Shown here piece by piece: positions 12,501-24,500 of a stretch of 64,000 bases of DNA. The notes under the pieces are model-generated. The model worked only from the letters and a program-made list of their open reading frames with translations, was not told where the DNA came from and did no database searches. Numbering within the stretch: position 1 is the stretch's first letter; every line of letters starts with the position of its first letter. Both the position numbers and the translations under genes were made by a program. Origin of the DNA: Hyperoplus lanceolatus (lineage: Eukaryota; Chordata; Actinopteri; Uranoscopiformes; Ammodytidae); the NCBI GenBank assembly GCA_026929865.2, contig CM049395.1, positions 30,389,001 to 30,453,000 on the forward strand, in the 5' to 3' direction.

Positions 12501-15500
12501 GGAGTGGCCAGCCCAATCCCTGGACCTTAATCCAATAGAAAACCTATGTGGTGACATCAAAAATGCTGTTTTTGAGGCAAAACCAAGAAATGCAGAGGAA
12601 TTGTGGAATGTTGTCCAATCGTCCTGGGCTGAAACACCTGTTCACAGGTGCCATAAGTTGGTCGGCTCCCTGTAACACAGATGTGAAGCAGTTCTCAGAA
12701 ACAGAGGTTATACAACTAAATATTAGTTCAGTGATTCATAGGAAAGCTAAATCTTCATGCATTTTTCAGTTGATACAGTAAATGTTTGAGTTGTAAAGAA
12801 AAATGCAGAAACTGCTATTTTTCTGAACAGTCTAATATTCCCTTTTCTTCACTTTCTGTAAAGATAAAGAAACATTTGACAAATGTTTCTTCATATTTGG
12901 AGTTGGAATAGAATGTGCAATGTCCCCAATGCATTTGCGTGTTTAGAAATACAAGCTATGGTAAGGATGTTGATCTTTACTCACTTTTTTAAACACACTG
13001 CTATTATTTTGAACACAACTGTAGCACAATTCAGACACAGTGCAATTCAAAGTGCAGGGTCATAAAATACAGTAGAATTTGACATTAGAAAGTGCATTTA
13101 AGAGACAATAGAAACAAAGGAACAAATGCTAGAAACATTTTATTTCATGTGCACTGTTCATGGTTTAAAGGAGCTGTGAGCAGAATGGTCAGTTAAGCTA
13201 ACTTCCTGTCAGTTACTGCAGTTAGCAGTCCCCTCGCTCGTCCCTACGTCACCACATTAATGCACTGCGGTCTTCGAGCAACAAGTTATCTAGCATCATC
13301 TCAGATCCATAAGTGTGATAAAACATGATAAAAACCATCAAAACAGACATTGGGAAGGATTTTTACCTGCTCCGCCATTGTAGGCGCATACACATTCACC
13401 CGTCTGTTGCTCTGCACGTGCACCGGCAGTGAGACGGGTGTCGGTTTGTAGCGTTCTCTGTTGTGATTGGATAAAATTCCGGGATACTACATAAAGTTTA
13501 ATTGCTGATTACATGCAGAGCAGTTGATTAAGAGATTGGCTTTATGAAACGCGCACATCGTGTAAGTGATAACTGTATGAATAAAGAACGATTTAACAGT
13601 TATATTAAAATAAATACACCGCTTACTTCACCTTTTAAAGACAGGTTTTCTTTATAGTAAAATATTCAGTCCTCATGATGTCAAAAAAAAGGAAAAGTAA
13701 CACTTTGTTACCTCGATCTGAGTGCCACAAGCGTTGAGTGGGATGACAGCGATGATGTGAGTGCTGTTGGAGTGTCTCTGGAGGCTGCAGGCGGTGTTGC
13801 TGGGTTCATTGAGCCGCAAATGATCCTCATGGAGTCCAGGAAATGAAGATTTCTCAACCTCCACTGTCATTGTGGACTCAGTGCAGATCACATTGGATTT
13901 AACTATGGCAAAAGATATGGCTATGTTAGATCATATGAGGCTTGGAAGTACTGCTTCATACAGCAGCAATTATTTTGTATATTATATATGTAATTATAAA
14001 TGTTTTATATTGATACATCTTGTATACTAATGTTTTGGTTGTTTGAGTTTGGTTTTTGGTATGTTTTGGACACTCGGTAAAGAGAGGGGTGGAGCTGTCC
14101 ACTGATCACCATCTGTTTGTAAAGGGCTTTGTACAGTAAGGATGGAACGCTGTTGAACTCCTGAATCTGACTAACACACCTTCTATGTTGGAGGCAGAGC
14201 TTGAGGCTAATGGGGGATCGTTGTCAATTTCCCTGGTGGAAGTCACTGAGGTAGTCATACTGTACAACTCCATTGTGACAAAGCCCCGGGGGTTAATGAG
14301 CAAACCACAGCATTTTACTTTTACTTGCTTAGCTGCAGCCAAAACAAATATTCTCAAATGTGCACCAGTCATGTAGTCAGTCTTTGGTACTTTAGGAGAG
14401 TATTCAGCATGTGATATTCAGTATTTTGTGAATTTATACACCATTAGAGTTGTAATTACATTACAAAATGTTGATATTTACATATTGATATATCTCACCT
14501 TGCTCCTTCCGTATCTCCACCAGAACACACCTCATCTCGGACTGATAGATGCCAGACCTGAAAGGCAGCCGTGAACTTTTTTTTAACACTGAGGCAATGA
14601 ATGCCTGTTACCATAAACCATAAGGATGGTTTGTCAGTTTTTAAAATCTCTCTCCTAATTATAGTGAAGTGGCAAAGGTTTAGGGTGTTAGGGTATTTTA
14701 ACAAGATGTTCCTGTCCCTTGGATTCATTGGCAGAGTCATCCTAGCAATCTTGAAAAAGGATCTAAAGACCTTAGTTTTAGTTTGAAAATGCAAATGCTA
14801 TTAGCTTTTGAATTTTCTAGCTAGTGATACACATTTGCTTCTGCCTTCATAACTTTGATAAATAATTGTATCTACTTTTGAATCTTGGCAGCTCAATAGG
14901 TTTCGTTATTTGCTAAACAGCATTATTCATTGTCATCTCTCAGCCTAGGGCAGTGCCCTTTACCTTGTTGCTGAGAGATATAGTTTTCAAAAGACTAAAC
15001 ACAGAAATGTTACTTACTGTGAAGATGGGTTGGAATGGTGATGGTGATGGTGATGGTGCTGTGTCGTTTGAACGCTTACAGCAGACCTGCAAAATGTGTA
15101 AAAAGTTAAATCATGGTTTTCCAATAAAATATTAATTCAGCCATGAAAGAAATGAACCAAAGGCTCACTCTGCCACTGATTCAACAGCAAAGCAGATCGC
15201 ATAATGTTCTCCAAGATCATCTGGAACAGGCGTCCACCGAATGACAAACTCCTCATGTGTTGTCCTGTGCTTGCTGATATTCAGTGGCCCACTCATGATC
15301 AGATCATGAATACTGTATGAAAAAAAAAAAAAAAGAAAACCAAGATTTCTCCGTTATAGTTTTTTTCTTGCTTGCAGAAATGATAAGAATGTTTTGCACT
15401 GAACACTGATCACGTTGGTTCTCACGTTGCGTATGCAGCTTTTGCTTTGACTCTGATCTCCACTTCTTTGTTGACCTCTGCTTGGATGCGTGCTCCATTT

Positions 15501-18500
15501 TCAGGGGTTGGTTGCACAAACTTTGGCAAGTACTGTCCTTCCTGACACGAAGGAGCCGGTGGGTCCACTAGATTAAAAAAATAAATAAAATACAAATAAA
15601 AGGATGAATTGAAGGCAAGACAAGGCAGTCTTAAACATTGATTTAAAAAAAACTATAATGTGTTCTTTCATGCTTGTGCTGCAACAGGTTTTTCAATGTG
15701 AATCAGTGTGGATTGGCCCAGTTTAAAATGTGATATGAAAATGATGTGGACAGGTAAAATCGAATTTACCAAGTAAGGAGAATTGCAAAGGGAGTACACT
15801 GAGAGGAGTGGTGGTCCATGAAGCAGCTGTGGTGGTTGTTGGAGTAGCTTTGGTGGTTCTCGGGGCAGCTGTGAACTGTCCATGCCAATACCACCACCAT
15901 GGGGTTGATGGAGCAGATGTGGTGGATGTCTGGGCAGCTGTGGTGGTTGTCGGGTCTGTTGTGGATTGTCTTTGCCAATACCACCACCATGGGGTTGTGG
16001 GTGTTGGTTCAGTTGTGGAAGGTCCATGCCAATACCACCGCCATGGGGTTGTTGGAGCAGATGTGGTGGATGTCTGGGCAGCTGTGGTGGTTGTCGGGTC
16101 TGTTGTGGATTGTCTTTGCCAATACCACCACCATGGGGTTGTCGGGGCAGCTGTAGTGGTTGTCGGGGCAACTGTGGATTGTCTTTGCCAATACCATCGC
16201 CATGGGGTTGTGGGTACGGTTGTGGATGTTGGTTCAGTTGTGGATTGTCCATGCCAATACCACCACCATGGGGTTGTCGGGGCAGCTGTTGTGGTTGTCG
16301 GAACAGCTGTGGCTCGTCCATGCCAATACCACCAATACCATGGGATTGTGGGTACGCTTGTGGATGGTGCTATTGTTGTGGATGTTCCGTACAATTGCGA
16401 CCACCACCATGGTAAAGCAGATGGGTTGACAACTTGTCTTTTTCTCCTTGCATTCAATGGAGCCCTGTAAGACCGGGATCCGTCTGTGTAGGCCAGAGTG
16501 ATGTGCCCTTGCGGGAAGTCCTCCACCACCATCTCAAATGCATTAACTCGGGGGTCGGCACTGGTGTTGTGGTAGTGTAATGTGCAAGAGTCCTAACAAT
16601 GTGAACATTAAGCAGTTTAGTGAGGCAAAGCACCAGTCTATTGTACAATGCATTAGGAAATTGACTCTTAAACTCACCTGATCCAAGTGAAAGCCTGAAG
16701 GTGGGTTGCACGAGCTGCAGTCTATATTTCTACTATTTCCATATCTACATTGAACTTTGTCCCCATCAGGATCAAATGACATCAGCTTGTATGTCCGTGG
16801 GCAGTTCTGAGGCACCCTTGAATAGACATACACACCACTAGTTAGTATTTTAGTGGAGTTTATTACATGTCATATGCAAAATCACAAATGTTTACTTTAA
16901 ATCAAAAGTACGTTTATTTATGTATTTATTTTTGTTAATCCTTTGCAACCGAAAGGATATTTCAAATCTCCTGGCTTTTAAACTTTTTGAGGTAATCCTT
17001 TTTTTCCCAAAGCCTAAATGAACACCTTTATTATTCAAATAGGACATTACTTTTGATTTCATTTTCCAAATTATTCTGATATTCATCTGTTTATGTTTGC
17101 AGACATTTTGTAGGAACCAATCCCAGTAAAAAAAACTTGCAAAATGTTTACTCACAACATCTATCAAGCTCCAATGGTGACTACATGTATTACTAATGGG
17201 GGCATCAAAGTTGGACATTTTCCATAGGATGCTTAGACTAAATTATCAATATTTAGTCTACCCATTTCATGCTCAGTGTAGGGTACTTACCGTAGGAAAG
17301 GTAGAATTGCAATATCTGGTGATCTGTTGGGTTGTCCAGTGTCAGATCTTGTTCCCAAATCAAGAGAAGTGCGTAGTCTCCATGAACTAACCCCGTTACG
17401 TGTTCGGATCCAACAACAGCTCGCTGCACTGATATGTGTGAAAACACCTCATAAATACAAAGAACAGCAGCAAAAATACTTATTACAATTTCAGTAAACA
17501 AAAAGCTCACCTCATTTCAAAAGGTTTGTCGCTCGGGACTTTGAGAGTACGGACTGTTTCAGTTTCACACCATTGCCTGTTATATTTCGGTGCATTGGTG
17601 CTCCTGTCAAGCGTACCTCTCTCATTTCTGCTGGTATATCCACAGTTGCCACTGTAACAATTCCAGTAGTGAGAGTACTGACACCCATCAAATGTTGCCC
17701 TGTCGCGAATGTCCACCTGTGGAAGAAAATAACCAAAGTAGTGCACTTAGTTAAGAAATGTTTTGTATACTACATTTCTGTATATTTTGTGAACACAACA
17801 TTTATATCACTCGTACTGTAATAATACTATTAATTGTAACAACGGTGTTGTTTTTATTATTTGATAAACTACAACAATAAATGTAGTTAAAGGTCTTATC
17901 TTGGTTGAAAAAGGCATAGCATTTTTTTTAAATCATGAAGCCAATGACTTTGCAATATGTCAAGGATTTCACTCCTTGAATCATAGGAGGAACAAGGCAA
18001 AGAAAATTAAAAATTAAAACTAAAATAATGTTAAAATAATACAGTTTAACCAGCACAGCCTAAATTACATTCAAAAGATCCTCCAGACTAATCATTATTT
18101 TTAAGGCAAATAATAAACCAAAGAAAGGTACAAGGTGTTACAACCAAATATAATTTAGAGATTACGCAAGTGTATCTTAATGTCACTTGTGTGTCTTGAA
18201 TGAATGATTAATGATCATTTATACTCTCAGGGTACACCAGGGAAGCCACCGACAGTTAAGATAAACTGCAAGACTGAAAGACAGATTCAAAAGTAAAGGA
18301 AATGTGAGCGTTTCTATAAAGCAACCCATACAATTATACGTCTTTCCTTTATTCATTTTTACTCGTGACTATATCTGGGTATAAAGTTTTTATATGTTGC
18401 TACAAAAATACGAAGTATGATGACTGCTGTGGTGACATGCTGCCTGCAAACTTATCTTTTTCTTTTTACAATTTCAGAAAGATTGTTATTAAAAATGCCA

Positions 18501-21500
18501 TTGCAGAGTAAGAATAATACATTTGATACAGCTGTTTTCGATGTGCTCAGACGCCTAAAATATTATTATGAGATTAATATAAGTACAGGATGTGCTTCCT
18601 GTTTTCCTACTGTGTAGACGCTTTTCTGTTTGCTCTCTCCTCCTCTTGCACTTTTTGCTTACATTCTTCTTTTTCGTCAACATAAATTTAGCAGCAGCTC
18701 CTGGATACATACAAATCAATGGGACTGTCATTAATTTTATTGTTTAATAGATACTACAGGTATTTTTAGAAACTTTTACGACCTCCTCAACAGAATGTGA
18801 AAAGGCCTACAAACAGGGTAGGCCTGTGGTGACTGTAAGCGAGGCGCTAAGCTAAAGCTAATTAGCAGCAAGATGCCTCCCTTATCAAACGAGGAGTACC
18901 AAATACTCCTACAGAGGATTACAGCACTGGAAACAAAAGTGAATCGAATGGAAGTGAATGTGGAAGTGAATGGACTATGTGGGAACGACACCACTCTATC
19001 AGTGACTGAAAACAGTGGACAAGATCGAGCTAACGCACAGCTAACTAGCACCTGCAAGGCTATGAAGAAACAGAAGGACTGTGTTCAAGGCAGTGATAAC
19101 CCTCCCTGGAATCGTCTTGGTGCAAGGCCAAAGAGATTGGAAAAGGGAGGACGGATAACCGGCAGGGCCAAGCGCCATGAGATGATTGATCTGGACGGCT
19201 GGCCTGCATTACCACCTAGGCACAATGCCTCCTCAACCCCCGTGCCCCGGAGGCCGCAGCAATGGATAGCTGCCAATGGGAGACGTAACAACAAACCTCC
19301 CCAGCAAACAAGTGTGCTAGTGTCAAATAGGTTCACCCCACTGTTACAAGTCCCTGGATTTCCCTCTGATGACAACACAGCAGCCTCACACCGCAAGGTA
19401 AGGCCCGAAAGCCAAGAGCCACAGAGAGAGCTAACAACCAGGCTAACCAAGCTAACAACCGGGCCTGAAAATTTGATTGTTGGAGACCTTTCTGTTAGAG
19501 ATATGAAAAGCATGTTTAGTGCTGATACCAAAGTACTCTGCTATCCAAATGATATGGTATCTGACTTAGAAAAAAGAATCCTGGACATTGCAGCTGCTCA
19601 CACAACTGTAAAGAACATCATTCTGCACATCGGGGCAAATGATGTTGTAAAGCAGGAGTCTGAAATGTTGAAACAGGACTTTAAAGATCTCTTGAACACG
19701 GTCAGCTCACTGAAAGCTAAGGTGTATATCAGTGGTCCTCTGCCACCAATCAGAAGAGGACCTGAGAAATTCACCAGATTGCTGGCACTGAGCATGTGGC
19801 TTTCAGCTGCGTGCCCCGACCACTCAGTGCATTTTATTGACAATTTTAACACTTTCTGGAACCGCAGGCAGTTTTTTAAGACAGATGGGCTCTGCCTAAA
19901 TAAGACAGGATTAAAAGTATTCATATCAAATATTTTCTACGTCCTGCGCCACCCATCTGTTCGTGCCAAGGACAAGTTACTGGAGAAAGCCAAAAAGATA
20001 CTGGAGAAAGCCCAAACACAGCATTGCAGCAGCCCCGAAGGACAACTGCCGGCCCCAGATGACAGCTCAGACCATGAGAGATATCAGGGCAGAGAGGAGG
20101 AGGCTCCACCTATCCCCGTCTCCCCTGGACCCCGCAGGTCATCACCAAGCCGACCTCTCTCTCCTCCTTTCTCTCCTACAACCACCCTTTCTTCATCCTC
20201 TCCTGAGCTGGAGTTCATGGAAATCGTATGTACTCCCCGTCCTCAACGTCAATCCACTCCCCCTCAACTTGTCAATCTTAGCCACAGCGCCCGGCTCGTC
20301 ACCCCTCCACGCACACCCCCTCTGATCCCACCATTCAATCTTAGCCACAGCGCCCGGCTCGTCATCCCTCCATGCACACCCCCTCTGATACGTCATTATC
20401 ATCAGGCTTGGGAGACTTTGAACGGCCGTGTGTCTGATTCGAGCTTTGTAGATAAACTTGCCTTGCCTTGCCTTAATGATGTCAGCACTTGATATGTGCC
20501 GGGCCGCGGCTACACAGGTATCACTTTCGACTCACAGGCGGGCCGCGGCTACACAGGTATCACTTTCGACTCACAGGATAAGACGGGGCCCTGTTTCTCA
20601 AAGTGTATCTTAAGTAACAGGAAACTCTTAAATCCTGTAAATGTATCAAATCTGATAAGCATTCCTCTTCAGCCACAGTGTGCTGAAATAAATCGGGCTG
20701 ACAATGCTTCGAACACACTAAATTTAGCTTTATTAAACATCAGATCCTTGGCAGGTAAAACATTTTTAATTAATGATCTTATTACTAGGCACAATCTTAA
20801 TGTTATGTTTTTAACTGAAACTTGGTTAGACCAAGATAACAGCTCAGCTGTTCTCATAGAGTCCGCCCCCCCCAAATTACAATTTTGTGAGTGAATCCAG
20901 AGTGCATAAAAAAGGAGGAGGGGTTGCTATTTTGTTTAAAGAATCTCTACAATGCAAAAAGATGTCTTATGGAAATTTTGATTCATTTGAGTATGTGGCT
21001 CTCCAGTTAAATTCAGCCTCTAGAGCTATTTTCATCAATATCTACCGGCCACCACAATAAAATACAAGCTTTTTTGATGACCTTTCTGAGCTGCTGTCTG
21101 TAATCTGTACTGAGTTTGACTGTGTATTAATTGTCGGAGATTTCAATATTCATACTGACAAACCAGAGGACAGATGTGCGAAAGAACTGTGCTGTGTCCT
21201 TGACAACTTTGGACTAAATCAGCATGTTGACAAACCAACTCATAACAAAGGGCACACGCTGGACCTTATCATTTCCAGAGGAACAAACATTTCAGACTTA
21301 ACAGTGGCAGATATAGGTCCCCTCTCAGACCATTCCTGTTTATTTTTTGAGAGTAAAATGTCTGTGCACACAATTGATCAATCAAAAGTAATCAAAAAAC
21401 GGTATATTACAGAAAATACCAGTGAAACATTCATTCAAGCATTTTCTTCAGTACCACCCTTCCCCTGTAACTCAGTTAAGGAGCTCTTAGACAACTTTAA

Positions 21501-24500
21501 CGGCAAACTTATAAGTATTATAGATGCTATAGCGCCCACTAAGATGAAGGTTGTCTCGGGTAAGAAAAGATCTCCTTGGAGAAATGCCCCGCAGGTCAGA
21601 ATAGAAAGAAGAGAGTACCGTAAAGCAGAACGCAGGTGGCGAAAAACAAATCTCCAGGTTCATTATGACATCTTCAAAGAGAAACTGTGCACGTTTAACT
21701 CAGAACTGAGAAATGCAAGGCAGTCTTTCTTTTCTGACATAATCACCAAAAACAACAACAATGCACGTGCCCTGTTTGCTACTGTCGACAGATTAACAAA
21801 CCCTCCTGTGTCAGTAGCGTCTGTATATCTCTCCACGAGAGCCTGCAATGAATTTGCCTCCTTCTTTACTGAAAAAATTCACAAAATTAGACAAGCTGTC
21901 ACTGCATCAATACCAAGTTCAACATATGTGTTCCCTCTTAAAATCAATTCAAATGCAATGACAGAATGTTATCTTATAAACCACGAAAATCTGGTGGACA
22001 TTATACAACACCTGAACTCCTCATCCTGCTGCCTTGACATTCTGCCCACAGGCTTCTTTAAAACTGTTTTTAGCTGTATGGCCTCAGATGTTCTACAAAT
22101 TGTCAACATGTCCCTTCAGACAGGTCCCACAGGCCCTGAAAACAGCAGTCATCAAGCCACTCCTAAAAAAGAACAATCTAGATACATCACTCATGAAAAA
22201 TTATAGGCCAATATCTAACCTACCATTTTTAAGTAAAATCATTGAAAAAGCTGTTTATCAACAGCTAAATAACTACTTAGCAAAGAACAACTGCTTTGAT
22301 GTTTTCCATTCAGGATTTCGACAACACCACAGCACTGAGACTGCTCTGGTTAAAGTCCTGAATGACATCCATTTTAACACAGACAGTGGCAAAAGTTCTG
22401 TCTTAGTTTTACTGGATCTCAGTGCCGCTTTTGACACAGTTGACCACAGCATATTACTAGATCGACTAGCAAACTGGGTTGGACTTTCTGGAACTGTACT
22501 AAGCTGGTTTGAATCCTACTTAAAGGATAAAGACTACTATGTGTCAATAGGCAATTTCACATCTGAGCGGACAAATATTGAATGCGGAGTCCCCCAAGGT
22601 TCCATTCTTGGGCCTCTTCTGTTTAACATCTACATGCTCCCACTAGCTCAGATTATGAATAAGAACAAATTATGCTACCATAATTATGCAGACGACACAC
22701 AAATTTACATAACCATATCACCAGGAGACTACAGTCCGATACAGGCACTGAGTAAGTGCATTGAACAAATCAATGATTGGATGTGCCAAAATTTCCTTCA
22801 ATTAAACAACGACAAAACTGAAGTAATTGTCTTTGGTGCCAAAGATGAACAATTAAAAGTCAGCGCACAGCTTACATCCGTTATGTTAGAAACCACACCC
22901 CAAGCCAGAAATCTTGGTGTTATCGTAGACTCCGACTTGAATTTCAAGAAACACATTAAATCAATTAATAAATCAGCCTACTACCACCTGAAAAACATAT
23001 CAAGAATTAAAGGGCTTATGTCTCAGCAAGATTTAGAAAAACTTATCCATGCATTTATCTTTAGTAGACTTGACTACTGTAACAGTGTCCTTGCTGGCCT
23101 TCCAAAAAAATCTATCAGACAGCTTCAGCTAATTCAGAACGCTGCTGCTCGAGTCCTCACTAGGACCAAAAAAGTGGATCACATTACCCCAGTTCTGAGG
23201 TCTTTACACTGGCTTCCTCTCACTCAAAGAATTGATTTCAAAATACTGATGTTGGTTTATAAAGCACTAAATGGTTTAGGGCCAAAATACATTACTGATA
23301 TGCTGATACGTTATGAACCGTCCAGAGCCCTTAGGTCGTCTGGGACAGGTCTACTTACAGTCCCTAGAGTTAGGACTAAACAAGGAGAAGCAGCTTTTAG
23401 TTATTATGCACCAAAAATCTGGAACAAACTCCCAGAAAACTTGAGGTCTGCTGCAACTCTCAGTTCTTTTAAATCGAGTCTGAAGACTTTTTTGTTTCCA
23501 TTTTAACCTGCAATTTTTATTTTATTCGCTTCTTTTATCTGCTTTTAAATGTTTTATAATGTGTTTCCATTTTAACCTGCAATTTTTATTTTTTATTTGC
23601 TTCTTTTATTCGCTTTTAAATGTTTTATAATGTGTTTTATGTATTCTATTCTTGCCCCTGTAAAGCACTTTGAGTGGCCTTGTGTCTTAATTGTGCTATA
23701 TAAATAAACTTGCCTTGCCTTGCCTTGCCTACATAGTACCTAGGGGGCAAAACCCCTTTTTTTTTAAAAAACAGACACTGTTTTTTCCAAGGGAATGTCT
23801 AGCCGTTTCCTAAAATACCAGCTGCAGACTCCAAAAGGACACATTTGGTCCATGGCACATGAAATGTAACTGTGTAAAAAAAATATTTTCAATGGGTTAT
23901 TGATCAAATTTGAACTGTGATTAGGAAAGGCTTCAGGCAGTTGGACACTTGTTTTGTTTTCAAAATTTAAAAACAAATTGACTTTGTTTTCTTCCAACAT
24001 CTAGATTTTGGGGCTTTGCAGATATGCAAATGTACGCATCATTAGTAAGATATTGATGATTTTTCATACTTATTTAAACATTTTGGAAAATACTGTAATA
24101 CAAAAAGTGTTTGTTTCAATGTCAGTAATCAACTGGCAAAGTTTCATAATGATATCTATAATTTCAAAAAAAATCCCTATTAGCCCATCCCCATTCACCC
24201 CCATTCACCCCCATTCGCTTAAACAGTGGTTCTGATATGCTCTATGTCGGCCCGCTGTAGCTTTCCAGCAGCTTGTTGACCAGGTTGTCCACCTAGGTTG
24301 TGATCGTGGAAGGTCCTAGATGTCATTTTTGGTGAACAACCAGCTTTTACAACGCTCCATGTCCATAAAATCACTTTGCCCCCTGGGTAATAGGTTGAAA
24401 ATAAAAGAAGAAAAAAAGGATTCCAAGATAAAAAAAACATTTAATAAGTGAAGTACAGATATATAAAATGCAATTGAAATTAACGTTGTATCAGAACTTA

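Larger units (their letters stand above)
18589..23730 (+). mobile_element. L2-type LINE, near full length, in intron 1 of ZP copy 1
   Basis: A 5' untranslated region, ORF1 with an esterase-like domain, ORF2 with APE endonuclease and reverse transcriptase, and an L2-style 3' end (GTGCTATATAAATAAAC followed by repeated TTGCC). Opposite in orientation to the host gene. The homologous intron in copy 2 (around 53400) lacks it: sequence matching copy 1 stops at about 18588 and resumes at about 24418. The left boundary is therefore set by comparison; the right one by the TTGCC tail. Confidence 0.88.

Noticed and set aside
15808-16470. Long plus-strand Val/Gly/Cys-rich open frames opposite the ZP repeat exon
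   Set aside because: They arise because the repeat units are multiples of three with few stops on the opposite strand; the minus frame fits exon phases and a known family.
17253-17510. Minus-strand frame AVVGSEHVTGLVHGDYALLLIWEQ as the coding frame of ZP exon 3
   Set aside because: It does not keep phase with exons 2 and 4; the CCWIRTRNGV frame does.
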